Counted from the stretch's first letter, positions 54,480-63,231 are shown. The stretch is 64,000 nucleotides of DNA from a bacterium (GCA_016699125.1 CP064961.1:744001-808000); one strand, 5' to 3'. A program made the numbers and translations. The notes: a model not told the origin generated them from the sequence alone.

Positions 54480-55125
54480 AACGCCCTCATAAAATGAGGG
54501 GCTTAGCGGATGGGAGCAGTCTCGAAGACTGCCAGATAAAAAATATACTAAGTCGTTTTAAAATTCACCGGATTCATCGTAACCAAGAGAATCAAGTTGA
54601 TTTTGGTTTTTGATGTAAGCGTATATCTGTGCTTTTTCAAAACCAACAGTAGAAACAGCATAACCTCGTGCCCACAATCGTTCACCGTTAAAATTCCTTG
54701 CTCTTCCACCAAACCTTCGCGCAACAGCTATCGCACTTTTACCTTTGATAAATCCTACAACTTCTGCTACAGAATATTTTGGCGGTATACTTATCAACAT
54801 ATGAACATGATCCTGAACCATATTCCCTTTCTCTATTTTACATCCTTTTTGACTCGCCAATTCATGAAATACTTCCGCCAAAAATTGCCTGACTTTTCCG
54901 TACAAAATTTTCTTCCGGTATTTCGGAACAAATATTATGTGATATTTGCAGTTCCATTTCGAATGACTTAAACTTGCATATGATGATGTTGTTCTGTTTT
55001 CCATTGCTAATTCCTATTGTTGGCCCGTCAAGCCCAACAATAGTTTATCATTTCTACAACATCATCTTTCTTCTTGAATCCGGGGGCCGAGCCTTGACAG
55101 TCTCACCAGTCTAACTGGTGGTTTA
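54480..55125 (-). mobile_element. IS200/IS605-type insertion sequence (tnpA only)
   Basis: A single HUH transposase gene is flanked by imperfect subterminal hairpins, as in IS200. On the 3' side of tnpA: CCCTCAT-aaa-ATGAGGG (54484-54500) and GCAGTCT-cga-AGACTGC (54516-54532). On the 5' side: TTGTTGG/CCAACAA (55017-55040), positioned just before the tnpA ribosome site where it could block translation, and CACCAGT-cta-ACTGGTG (55104-55120). No tnpB. The exact ends cannot be fixed by eye; the coordinates are approximate. It lies between two paralogous membrane-protein genes without breaking either. Confidence 0.8.
54558..55004 (-). CDS. tnpA: IS200-family transposase TnpA (HUH, Y1)
   Basis: A 148-residue single-strand-specific transposase. 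The HUH motif is HVHML at residues 66-70 (QDHVHMLISIPPKY), with the N-terminal block KYHIIFVPKYRKKIL. The nucleophile tyrosine is most likely Tyr128 or Tyr130 in AQIYAYIKNQ. Also typical are FIKGKSAI and LWARGYAVSTVG. The full length and intact motifs mean it could still be active. AGGAATTAGCA precedes the ATG and is immediately downstream of a stem-loop, the usual translational brake in IS200. Confidence 0.95.
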   Translation of the reverse strand: MENRTTSSYASLSHSKWNCKYHIIFVPKYRKKILYGKVRQFLAEVFHELASQKGCKIEKGNMVQDHVHMLISIPPKYSVAEVVGFIKGKSAIAVARRFGGRARNFNGERLWARGYAVSTVGFEKAQIYAYIKNQNQLDSLGYDESGEF

Positions 55126-55140
55126 CCTATCGATCAATTA

Positions 55141-56160
55141 TCAGCCTGTCTTAGCACATTGTACTTCATAAAACGTTGCGGCTATAGCAGCTGTAATCGG
55201 TATCCAGAATAAGCCGAGCAAAAACGCATATCTTCGCCATAGTTCTGATGTTTCTATTGTTTGGCCAGTATTTTGAAACCTTTGTTTTAGATCATTTTCT
55301 TTCGTATTCACCCAGGCCACATGTGTACTCCCAACCAAAACCCAATATTTCCAATCATACAAAATACGGTTTTGTGTGCCTTGAATTCCAAAACAGGTTA
55401 AAATTGCAAGAGTGAGCCAGATATATTGACGTGCTTGAAATAGGTGGGTTAGGTAGATTGGAATTTTGTTTACATGAGAAGCCATTTTTTTGCTTTTGGG
55501 GGGTAACTTTTCTGAAGCTTTGGTGCATATTTTTTCTGTACATTGTGGCCTAAGAAGTAAGAAGCATATCATATGTGCTATCAATGGTAATTGAGGAGAT
55601 ATTTCTTGGCTTATTTGATTGAAAGTTAATGCATTATACTTATTATTTAAAATCGGATTATTTTGTGCAGCAACACAAAATAAAAACTGAATGATGAACT
55701 TGGTTGCCAGATAGTGGTTTGTTTCATCCCTCAATAAAAATGGATTAAGTAAGGTAGTGAGCCCTACATCAATTGCCATGGGTGATACCGCAAAAGTATC
55801 TGGTAAATATCGGAATAAAGGTACTGGCAAATTCATTTTTTTAACCGCCGCAAAGCAGGTGTGAATGATCTGTGGAGTTCGCAAGAATACTATAGGTCCA
55901 GCGACTTTGAACAGATTGGTGCAGCTTTTGAGAATGCTTGTTAGTGACTCAAGAGTTAAACTCTGTCCTGATTCTATTGTCCTCTTTGCCTCGGTGCTTT
56001 CGAATACATTTTTTAGGCAATCTGCTATTGTGAAAACGCAAGCCAATCCAATATTCAAACCTATCTGTAAGCCGTCAGTTTTAGTTATCATACCAAATGA
56101 TGTTTGTTGTATTGTCACAATACAAAACAGAAAAGCTATTTTACTGTACCATTTTACCAT
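55141..56160 (-). CDS. Exported membrane protein, paralogue B of a pair around an IS
   Basis: A 339-residue protein homologous to the 53454-54458 product from end to end. It has an N-terminal hydrophobic signal (IAFLFCIVTIQQTSFGM), the shared middle (LPDTFAVSPMAIDVGLTTLL, AQNNPILNNKYNALTFNQIS) and an almost identical hydrophobic C-terminus (YIWLTLAILTCFGIQGTQNR, YDWKYWVLVGSTHVAWVN, FWIPITAAIAATFYEVQCA). The two genes point the same way and arose by tandem duplication; the IS200 element lies in the gap. The function is unknown. Confidence 0.78.
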   Translation of the reverse strand: MVKWYSKIAFLFCIVTIQQTSFGMITKTDGLQIGLNIGLACVFTIADCLKNVFESTEAKRTIESGQSLTLESLTSILKSCTNLFKVAGPIVFLRTPQIIHTCFAAVKKMNLPVPLFRYLPDTFAVSPMAIDVGLTTLLNPFLLRDETNHYLATKFIIQFLFCVAAQNNPILNNKYNALTFNQISQEISPQLPLIAHMICFLLLRPQCTEKICTKASEKLPPKSKKMASHVNKIPIYLTHLFQARQYIWLTLAILTCFGIQGTQNRILYDWKYWVLVGSTHVAWVNTKENDLKQRFQNTGQTIETSELWRRYAFLLGLFWIPITAAIAATFYEVQCAKTG

Positions 56161-56318
56161 TGATTTATTCTTTCACATGTATTGTTCCTATTTGAGTTAC
56201 ATACAGAAATAGTACTTATTTTTACAGAAAAAACAATTTTTTGTGCTTTAAACTATTTGAAAATTGCATCTAGTTGAATTACACTGTTTTTACATTGTAA
56301 TTTTTTTTAGTAAAAACT

Positions 56319-56903
56319 ATGGCATTTGCAGAAATCATTAGCAGTTCGTTGGTCTCCTTTACGGCACAATGTTGGGATTGGGAGCGTGTCCCTCAGTTTG
56401 GTCAGTGTGTAGTGGTTGATGGATTTGCGTCAAAAACAAAAATATATGGCGTGGTATATCAGATCAACACAGGATCAGCAGATGGACAAAGAGAGGCACA
56501 GGCTTTTGGCAAAACGTATGCGGAATTGCGGCAACAGCAGCCACAGATTTTTCATTTTTTAAAAATAACCTTTTACTGCACTCCCATCGGTTACTCTACT
56601 GATAATGTGTATTCTGTTGAAGCACTTACATTTCCGGCCATGATTCACGCCTTTGTTGGTTTTGCAAATAGCGATCAAAAAGAAAAACTGTTTTCAGATT
56701 TTGCTTTTTTGGATCAGCTTTTTACGGTCCAAAATCTTACAATACCGATTGAAGATCTTTTGCTGGCTGTTTTGAAAAGTAACTGCAACGTAACGGCTGA
56801 GTATGCACTCAGATTGCTTGAAAGATATACCAGTTTTGTGGACAATGATTACATAAAAATCAGAAATTTTAGCAAGAAACTTCAAACGGTTTCAAAACTC
56901 TGA
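56319..56903 (+). CDS. HAS-barrel-like protein of unknown function
   Basis: A 194-residue cytoplasmic protein. Residues ~25-60 (PQFGQCVVVDGFASKTKIYG, then VVYQINTGSADG) read as the beta-barrel found at the N-terminus of HerA and ATP synthase subunits (HAS-barrel). A block EAQAFGKTYAELRQQQPQIF and then FYCTPIGYS follows. The C-terminal half is helical (LLLAVLKSNCNVTAEYALRL). No ATPase motif. A HerA-like ATPase is encoded ~3 kb away, so the two might cooperate, but they are separated by minus-strand genes and the IS. The domain call rests on pattern only. Confidence 0.55.
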   Translation: MAFAEIISSSLVSFTAQCWDWERVPQFGQCVVVDGFASKTKIYGVVYQINTGSADGQREAQAFGKTYAELRQQQPQIFHFLKITFYCTPIGYSTDNVYSVEALTFPAMIHAFVGFANSDQKEKLFSDFAFLDQLFTVQNLTIPIEDLLLAVLKSNCNVTAEYALRLLERYTSFVDNDYIKIRNFSKKLQTVSKL

Positions 56904-57076
56904 ATTCCAGTTTGCTTTTCGCATATTAATTTTTCAAAAATTAATATATTCATTAAAAGTTTTTTTCTGGCTATAAAAAAGTAGCAAGCAAATTTCTATT
57001 GCGTTTATTTTTTTAATGCTTATATTTAGGCAATAATTAAACAATATAGTATTTTATTAAAAAGTAGGATTCAACT

Positions 57077-58201
57077 ATGTATAAATTAAAATCTAAAAAT
57101 TATACAATTATAGTAAGTCTGTTATTTGTTGTCAGGATATATAGTATGGAAACTGATACTGGCATAGATAATAATCTCTTTTCTGTTAACAATCTTTATG
57201 AGCCAGCAATTTTAAGTAGGTGGTTGCCGACAGATGAGCGGCCTGAAAATGTTGAACGTATCAAGGAATATTGTTTAGATGATTCTTCCGAACGAGTTCG
57301 ATCTAGAAGATTAGTGGAAAATAATGGGGGCGATTCAAGGTTTTATGGAGTAGTTTTTCCTTCGTTACCTGCAATTCAATATGCTTATCTTGCACGTGTA
57401 AGAACTTTAGCGCAGGATGGAACTTCTCCGATTTGTGTTCATTTTGGAGAGGCTGATGGAAGAGTTGCTTTTAAGGCGCGACTTGCGTGCGGAGATAACG
57501 GAACGATAATTGTAAACGATTTAAGTGTAAATGAGATAAAAAAAGCAAAAAGACTTTTTACAGAAAGATCAGATGTTTTAAATAAAAGTATGAATAATGT
57601 ACAGTTTGATGCTGGATCGCTATTCGAATTTGTGAATCGTCAACCACATTTGGCAGGAAAGGTTGATGTGTGTTACATACAAAATGTGGAGCATTTTATG
57701 AATCCTCGGGAGCACCAACATTTTGTTGCTCTTGTTAAATCTTTGTTAAAACCACAGGGACACATATTTGCTACAGCTCATACTATAGAATCTAGTGATG
57801 CAAAAAAAGGTGACCCTTATTTTGATCAATACATGCGATATAAAGAAGATAACAATCCATATCCACTTTTTGCAAAAATCAAAAAAACTATTGTGCAAGA
57901 TCTTCAAACAAGATTATTTGTTTCAAACAGGAATTCAGTTGTTTCAGTGGAAAGACCAGCAGAAGATTGTATTTGTGAGCAGTTTAGTGAACCAATCGAG
58001 TTTTTAGGTAATACAGAAGTTAGATTAATGCAAAATATATGTACAAATCGATTCACCCCTACTATTTATAAAAATGCTTTTGGGGATTCATTTGAATGCG
58101 TAGAAAGCTTTTTTATGGATACACGTGGAAATGGCTTTAAAACATATAAAGAATCACCACAGATGTCCCTTGCATCATATATAGGTAAAAAGAAAAGTTA
58201 A
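57077..58201 (+). CDS. Exported class I SAM-methyltransferase-like protein
   Basis: A 374-residue protein with a signal peptide (TIIVSLLFVVRIYSME). Residues ~118-240 look like a Rossmann methyltransferase. Motif I is ICVHFGEADGR (120-129), then GTIIVNDLSVNEIKKAKRLF, where the acidic residue after the second strand would bind the ribose. Next come VQFDAGSLFEFV, the motif IV region VDVCYIQNVEHFM, and KSLLKPQGHIFATAHT (post-IV strand). The C-terminal ~120 residues are unassigned. Methyltransferases are normally cytosolic, where SAM is. An exported one makes sense only if it acts inside another cell, so it is a candidate effector. The fold is well supported by pattern; the substrate is unknown. 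Confidence 0.7.
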   Translation: MYKLKSKNYTIIVSLLFVVRIYSMETDTGIDNNLFSVNNLYEPAILSRWLPTDERPENVERIKEYCLDDSSERVRSRRLVENNGGDSRFYGVVFPSLPAIQYAYLARVRTLAQDGTSPICVHFGEADGRVAFKARLACGDNGTIIVNDLSVNEIKKAKRLFTERSDVLNKSMNNVQFDAGSLFEFVNRQPHLAGKVDVCYIQNVEHFMNPREHQHFVALVKSLLKPQGHIFATAHTIESSDAKKGDPYFDQYMRYKEDNNPYPLFAKIKKTIVQDLQTRLFVSNRNSVVSVERPAEDCICEQFSEPIEFLGNTEVRLMQNICTNRFTPTIYKNAFGDSFECVESFFMDTRGNGFKTYKESPQMSLASYIGKKKS

Positions 58202-58222
58202 TTTTTAATAACTTATTTGCAG

Positions 58223-58261
58223 AAAGCGTGGCATGATAAAGTCATTATCGTGCCACGCTTT
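58223..58261 (+). terminator. Intrinsic terminator after the methyltransferase-like gene
   Basis: A 17-base stem with one G-T wobble: AAAGCGTGGCATGATAA (58223-58239) against TTATCGTGCCACGCTTT (58245-58261), with a 5-base loop and a short T-rich end. It lies 22 bases after the stop. Confidence 0.82.
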
Positions 58262-58409
58262 GTTTAAGCTATTTCAAATCTGAAGTCTACTACTTACAAT
58301 TCAGTAAGCCAATCACAAAATTGCTTTGAATGAATTAATAAAAATTATTCTACATCTGTCATAAAAAACAAGATAATTAAAACTTATAGGGCTGTTTTGT
58401 ATTTTTTAT

Positions 58410-58438
58410 TTGACAACTGCCCAATTTAGATACACAAT
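58410..58438 (+). promoter_or_regulatory. Probable promoter of the 58469-60525 pair
   Basis: Consensus TTGACA (58410-58415), 17 bases, then CACAAT (58433-58438), four of six matches. The ATG is 30 bases past the -10 box, preceded by GAAAGGG. Confidence 0.5.
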
Positions 58439-58468
58439 CATAATATGAAGTATACTTGAAAGGGTTTT

Positions 58469-59536
58469 ATGATTTTTGTGAACTATTTCTTTTTTTTAGT
58501 CTTTTTTTCAATTTTTCCTTCAATTGCTACTGAAAGCGGTGTGCCTCGACCCTTTGTGCTTGATTTTAAAAGCTTTTCAAAACAAGAAGGCGCAAAAGCA
58601 AAATTTGATTATCTGGTCAATGAGCAGCAACAGCGAAAAGCTGCGTTACAGATTGAGGACAATGGTTCTTTCCAAACGCGAATGCAAAGGTCCCAGGCGC
58701 ATAAACCTGCTGATAATGATAGTGGCAATCCAAAAGCTATTGAAAGAATAAAAAGCCTGATCTCAAAGTTAGGCTATAATCCAGATCAGATTCAGCTGAA
58801 TATAGGTCAAACTATAAGTTACTATATTCCTTCGCATATTAGTTATTCTAAAGAAGCTGCTTTTTATACACTGTCTTTGCAGGAACGCGCATGTGGTTGG
58901 TCGGATAAAAAATTGTTGGGCCTGCTTCAGAAAGAATTGAGTAAAATAAAATACAATACTCAAGGCGTTTATGTAAATCCGCATATTACTTTCAAAAATA
59001 CGCGTGATTTTACAGACGGTCACGTAAGGTTAGATGCAGAAAATCAGCAGCTTGCACGCTATATAGAAGCACTCAGTCCTATTGATAACGAGGCGCTGTC
59101 TCAAGAAGAAAAAATCGCTCTTTTACATCAAGCATATCTACAGTGTGCAAACGCAGGCCCGTGGACCAAGGTCGTAGACTTTCTTGATGGTGGGCATCGA
59201 TCAACATTGATCATCCATGAAGAGGCAGCCATTAAGTTGGCATTAAAGGATCTATTGAACGAAAAGGGCGCTTCTTCAATTGCTCCGTTGTTGCGCCTAT
59301 CATTTATGTTGTTTAATGCCTCAGTTTATGAACGTTATTTTGTAATTATAGCCGGTATAAAAACTGGTTTGGTTGCAGGATTGGCTTACGGATTGTATAC
59401 AATGAAAGAAAAACTACAAAAATGGTACAGAAACAAACAGCAGACAATTGATAATGAGGAAGAAAAAGAAAAAGAGGCAGAATTGAGCGCAAACAATAAT
59501 AACGTTAATGACGTTGTTGTACAGGATAACGGATGA
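58469..59536 (+). CDS. Exported peptidase-family paralogue with the HExxH motif destroyed
   Basis: A 355-residue protein with a signal peptide (FFFLVFFSIFPSIATE). It shares a ground plan with the next gene: a helical linker, RIKSLISKLGYNPDQIQLNI (partner: HVQQMVQKLGVDPDALSI), then the zinc-helix region. There the partner has HELEHLKH and this protein has KELSKIKY (residues 155-162). Both zinc histidines are replaced by lysine while the glutamate is kept, so it cannot bind zinc in the normal way. A C-terminal hydrophobic helix (IIAGIKTGLVAGLAYGLYTM) and an acidic coiled tail follow. It is translationally coupled to the active-looking partner by a 4-base overlap, so a regulatory or targeting subunit is possible. 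Confidence 0.72.
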   Translation: MIFVNYFFFLVFFSIFPSIATESGVPRPFVLDFKSFSKQEGAKAKFDYLVNEQQQRKAALQIEDNGSFQTRMQRSQAHKPADNDSGNPKAIERIKSLISKLGYNPDQIQLNIGQTISYYIPSHISYSKEAAFYTLSLQERACGWSDKKLLGLLQKELSKIKYNTQGVYVNPHITFKNTRDFTDGHVRLDAENQQLARYIEALSPIDNEALSQEEKIALLHQAYLQCANAGPWTKVVDFLDGGHRSTLIIHEEAAIKLALKDLLNEKGASSIAPLLRLSFMLFNASVYERYFVIIAGIKTGLVAGLAYGLYTMKEKLQKWYRNKQQTIDNEEEKEKEAELSANNNNVNDVVVQDNG

Positions 59537-60525
59537 ATGGCTGGGTTGTTGTTTGCTTGATTACGAGTTCATTTTTTGCAATTTATGCAGAAGAAAGCGA
59601 GCCTGAATATTTTGTGTGTCAGTTTATACATATTCCGACAAGTGAAGGATCAGTTAATCTGAATGAAGCAGTTGGCAAAACTTATTTTTCCCTCAAAAAA
59701 ATAACCGCTCTGCCAACTAATTCTGACGTATACGATTTTCTGCATACACAGTTGTATGAAGAGTTTAAAAATGAGTCGAAAAATGTATCACGATCTTTGA
59801 ATGAACGATTGAGTGCTTCAAAAAAAAATAAAATAGCTGGTCAAAATTATGGAACCCCAGAACAGTTGGCGCATGTGCAGCAGATGGTCCAAAAGTTAGG
59901 AGTTGATCCGGATGCTTTATCTATTACCGTTGATCCTTCCAATCATTGCAATCTTGCCGCATCACCGTATGTCGGCGTTGGTTATAAAGATGATAGTAAA
60001 AGCCCAGAGAATCTGTACTATGGTTTGTATATCAATCAACTATTTTTTAATGCATCGTATTACGATCAGCTTCAAATTCTTTCACACGAGCTTGAACATC
60101 TCAAACATATGTATGATGACAGTGTTGGCGAGGGCAAAGCGCAACATTTTAATGAATTAATTGCTGATGCAGCGATTTTTATCAATTCACACTGTAGTAA
60201 TAAAGAAAAATTTTTAGCAGGCAGTCAGGCAATTGCAAAACTGCGTACATCTGACATACTTTTGGCTATGGAAAAACAGTCTATTTCGCCAGTCTGGCGT
60301 TCGATGGTAATACGTGAGCAGTTAAAAAAAGTCGTAGGCAAAACTCCAAGCGTCGTCTTTGCTGCTCCATTGTCCTGCCTCGGCCTGTTTTTGTTTAATC
60401 GCTCTCTGTACGAATGTGACTTTTTTAAAGTAGCTTTGTGCAAAACAGTTGTGGCTGCTACAATTGCTTATGCAGGTTACAAACTCATCCAAAAAGTTTG
60501 TGTGCAGCGCAAACAAAAAGAATAA
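59533..60525 (+). CDS. Exported HExxH zinc metallopeptidase (M48-like), membrane-anchored
   Basis: A 330-residue protein with a signal peptide (VVVCLITSSFFAIYAE). The zinc motif HELEH lies at residues 185-189 (LSHELEHLKHMYDD). The third-ligand block NELIADA lies at 207-213, a good match to the M48/gluzincin pattern HExxH...ExxxD. The C-terminus has two hydrophobic segments (VVFAAPLSCLGLFLFNR, then VVAATIAYAGYKLI) and a basic end, suggesting anchoring. Its ATG overlaps the stop of the dead paralogue upstream. In context it is a probable exported endopeptidase, perhaps with the upstream protein as partner. The substrate is unknown. Confidence 0.8.
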   Translation: MNGWVVVCLITSSFFAIYAEESEPEYFVCQFIHIPTSEGSVNLNEAVGKTYFSLKKITALPTNSDVYDFLHTQLYEEFKNESKNVSRSLNERLSASKKNKIAGQNYGTPEQLAHVQQMVQKLGVDPDALSITVDPSNHCNLAASPYVGVGYKDDSKSPENLYYGLYINQLFFNASYYDQLQILSHELEHLKHMYDDSVGEGKAQHFNELIADAAIFINSHCSNKEKFLAGSQAIAKLRTSDILLAMEKQSISPVWRSMVIREQLKKVVGKTPSVVFAAPLSCLGLFLFNRSLYECDFFKVALCKTVVAATIAYAGYKLIQKVCVQRKQKE

Positions 60526-60564
60526 AAGAATGCTATAATGAAAATAAGCGATAGTTAGGCTTTA

Positions 60565-61977
60565 ATGGTTATTGATATGATAAAAAAATATAAATTATCG
60601 TTGTTCATTTTCAGAAGAGATTTACGACTTACAGATAATACTGCTCTAATAAAAGCATGTAACAAATCAGATTTTGTGATGCCTATTTTCTGTTTTGATC
60701 AAAGACAGGTTGTTCCTAAAAATAATCCTTTTTTTAGCGAACATGCAGCGCAATTTATGCTTGAATCTTTAAAAGATCTTACTGATGAGATAAAAGCAAA
60801 AAAAGGAAGGCTCTACTTTTTTGTTGGAACAATTGAAGCCATTTTATCGTCAATCATTCCAAGGCTTCCTATTGAAGCGGTTTTTTTTAACAAAGATTAT
60901 ACACCTTTTTCATTACAACGTGATCATGCTATCGCCCAGCTATGCATCGAGAATAACGTTGCATGCCATGCGTACGATGATGTGACACTATGCTCAGTTC
61001 AAACTTTAAAAAACAAACAACAAAAACCGTATACTGTTTTTACTCATTTTTTTAATGCCGCAATTCGTACAAGTGTAATTGATCTGCCTGTGGCCATGCC
61101 TTTTAAAATGAACTGGTACATAAAATCTATTGAAGATTCGTATGAGTATCACAAGGTGATTGATTTTTATCAATTAAATAAAATCAAAAAACCTGATACT
61201 GGTATTCTTGGTGGATTTAAACACGCAGAAAAGATAGTTTCTGATCTATTAGCATTTTTGCATTATGATAAAACTAAAGATGTGCCCTCGTTGTCAACCA
61301 CAAAATTAAGCCCTCATATAAAATTTGGCACTATTTCTATTCGACAGGTATATCATGCAATTGTTGCACAGCTTGAAAAAACACATCCATTAATGCGGCA
61401 ACTGTATTGGCATGATTTTTTCATTTATACATCATTTTACCGACAGGACATGTTTGGTTCATGTTTGCGTTCGGAATATAATGGACTGTCCTGGTCTGAA
61501 AATCAGGATCATTGGGATGCATGGAAGGATGGTAAAACCGGTTTTCCAATTATTGACGCAGGCATGCGTGAACTCAACCAAACTGGGTTTATGCATAATC
61601 GGATACGAATGATGGTTGCTTCTTTTTTGGTCAAAGATCTGCATATTAACTGGCAGTGGGGTGAGCGCTATTTTGCTCAAAAGCTTGTTGATTATGATCC
61701 TGCAGTGAATAATGGAAACTGGCAATGGTGCGCGTCTGTTGGTGTTGATGCACAGCCGTATTTTAGAATTTTCAATCCATGGCTTGGTCAGAAAAAATAT
61801 GATCCTGATTGTGTCTATATCAAACAGTGGATACCAGAACTCAGAAAGTATGATTCTCAAATTATTCATACGTGGTATAATAATAAGGTTGAGAGCAATA
61901 AAAATTATCCAAAACCGATTATTGATCACAAAATTGAACGTGTAAAAGCCCTCACTCAGTACAAACATATGAAATAA
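60565..61977 (+). CDS. phrB: Deoxyribodipyrimidine photolyase
   Basis: A flavoprotein that splits UV-induced cyclobutane pyrimidine dimers using blue light. The N-terminal photolyase/antenna domain starts LSLFIFRRDLRLTDNTAL. The C-terminal FAD domain contains LSPHIKFGTISIRQVY near residue 250 and MRQLYWHDFF near 275. WSENQDHWDAWKDGKTGFPI, DAGMRELNQTGFMHNR, and NNGNWQWCASVGVDAQPYFR follow, covering the FAD- and DNA-contacting residues; Asn in NNGNWQW is typical of CPD photolyases. The length of 470 is normal. TTAGG precedes ATG 60565; an alternative ATG lies at 60577. Keeping a light-driven repair enzyme suggests a life stage exposed to sunlight. Confidence 0.96.
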   Translation: MVIDMIKKYKLSLFIFRRDLRLTDNTALIKACNKSDFVMPIFCFDQRQVVPKNNPFFSEHAAQFMLESLKDLTDEIKAKKGRLYFFVGTIEAILSSIIPRLPIEAVFFNKDYTPFSLQRDHAIAQLCIENNVACHAYDDVTLCSVQTLKNKQQKPYTVFTHFFNAAIRTSVIDLPVAMPFKMNWYIKSIEDSYEYHKVIDFYQLNKIKKPDTGILGGFKHAEKIVSDLLAFLHYDKTKDVPSLSTTKLSPHIKFGTISIRQVYHAIVAQLEKTHPLMRQLYWHDFFIYTSFYRQDMFGSCLRSEYNGLSWSENQDHWDAWKDGKTGFPIIDAGMRELNQTGFMHNRIRMMVASFLVKDLHINWQWGERYFAQKLVDYDPAVNNGNWQWCASVGVDAQPYFRIFNPWLGQKKYDPDCVYIKQWIPELRKYDSQIIHTWYNNKVESNKNYPKPIIDHKIERVKALTQYKHMK

Positions 61978-61998
61978 TAGATTTTTAGGTGAAAACAT

Positions 61999-62532
61999 AT
62001 GATTAAAAAATTGTTTTTAATAAGTTCCATTTTTATTCTTAATACACAAGCAACCGTTCAGGAAATTACCAAAACAGCTGTCATTAATAAGCAAAGGGCA
62101 TATAAGGAGTATCTGGATTCTTTATCGTCGCAGGTCAGTTATCCGTTTTGGGTTATTAAAAAAGGTATGCAGTGGAGTTCAGATGGTTATTCTGCAACAG
62201 AAATTGATGCAGTGCCTGCAGCATTTCCGTTTTTATGTGAAAAAAAATATGTTGGATTAATGCATAGTATAAAATCGGATGAATTTGTTTTGAAAGTGAA
62301 TGAGATGCTTGCTAAATTTTATAACTCAGTAAGCCAAACTTCTACAATAATTGAAAAAAGGCAAATTTTACATTGCATTTTTCATGAACATAATTGCAAA
62401 AAATTAAAATTAAGTCATAATACAACCACAAAGCAACTTTCCGACCTGGTGCAGACTTGCCAGGTCAACATGAATCTGTTTTTTGAGGAGCAGATGGTAC
62501 AGTTCTTTGTTAAATTCTTATTACATTTATAA
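61999..62532 (+). CDS. Exported protein of unknown function
   Basis: A 177-residue protein with a signal peptide (MIKKLFLISSIFILNTQATV). The mature part is helical, with an aromatic block (SYPFWVIKKGMQWSSDGYS) and four cysteines (FLCEKK, HCIFHEHNCKK, QTCQ). HCIFHEHNC has closely spaced His and Cys residues that could bind a metal, but no known motif fits. It lies 22 bases after phrB on the same strand, with a weak GGTGAAAA leader, so it may be co-transcribed. Confidence 0.7.
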   Translation: MIKKLFLISSIFILNTQATVQEITKTAVINKQRAYKEYLDSLSSQVSYPFWVIKKGMQWSSDGYSATEIDAVPAAFPFLCEKKYVGLMHSIKSDEFVLKVNEMLAKFYNSVSQTSTIIEKRQILHCIFHEHNCKKLKLSHNTTTKQLSDLVQTCQVNMNLFFEEQMVQFFVKFLLHL

Positions 62533-62583
62533 TACAACATAGTTTAACCAAAAAGCTTTTTTAAAGGATTAAAGAGGATCAAC

Positions 62584-63231
62584 ATGAAATATAAATTTCA
62601 TATAACAATGTTGCTGAGCTGTGTACTTGCCGCTCTTTTTAATTATATACCATTTTCTGTTATTGTTGGATCTGTCTTTTCATTTTTTTCCTTTTCAAAT
62701 GGTGTTTTACCATTGCTAGGTTTTTTTGGGGGCTCGTTAGGTGCATTTATCGGAGTTTCTTTAAAGTTTATGCTCTATCCGAGCCACGCCTTGTCCACTA
62801 TTTTGGTGCATAAAGTGCCCGGTTTTTGTGCATCTTTATACTGGTCATTGAACCGATTTATTACAGGATTAATTATTCCCATAATTATGATACTTCTGTT
62901 TTTGGTACACCCTGTAGGTAGGTACGCGTTTTTATATCCTATGCTCTGGATGATACCAATAGTACTTTATCTAATTCGTTCAAATTCATTTTTTTGCCAA
63001 GCACTTTCTGCAACTTTTTTAGCACATGCAGTTGGTTCAGTTGCCTGGTTATACCTTTTTTCTACACTTGAACCGATGATGTGGCACGCGTTAATTCCAG
63101 TCGCATTAACTGAGCGCCTCTCTTTTGCTTTGCTGATGACCTTTATCAGAAGTGTTGTGGTATTTGTTGTGTGTCGCTTGCGAAATTGGCGGATGGTACG
63201 ATCTTTCACGATGAGTACACACTCATTCTAA
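62584..63231 (+). CDS. Polytopic membrane protein, possibly a transporter S-component
   Basis: A 215-residue membrane protein with about six hydrophobic segments (ITMLLSCVLAALFNYIPFSV, LLGFFGGSLGAFIGVSL, LIIPIIMILLFLVHPVG, and others) and a basic cytoplasmic end. Size, helix count and the Gly-rich GVLPLLGFFGGSLGAFIG segment resemble substrate-binding S-components of ECF transporters, but no family signature is visible and no ECF A/T genes lie nearby. The role is therefore open. It is 8 bases upstream of uppS, probably in the same operon. AAAGAGGATCAAC precedes the ATG. Confidence 0.62.
   Translation: MKYKFHITMLLSCVLAALFNYIPFSVIVGSVFSFFSFSNGVLPLLGFFGGSLGAFIGVSLKFMLYPSHALSTILVHKVPGFCASLYWSLNRFITGLIIPIIMILLFLVHPVGRYAFLYPMLWMIPIVLYLIRSNSFFCQALSATFLAHAVGSVAWLYLFSTLEPMMWHALIPVALTERLSFALLMTFIRSVVVFVVCRLRNWRMVRSFTMSTHSF

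Noticed and set aside
61459..61998. 179-codon minus-strand ORF
   Set aside because: Antisense to the conserved FAD domain of the photolyase.
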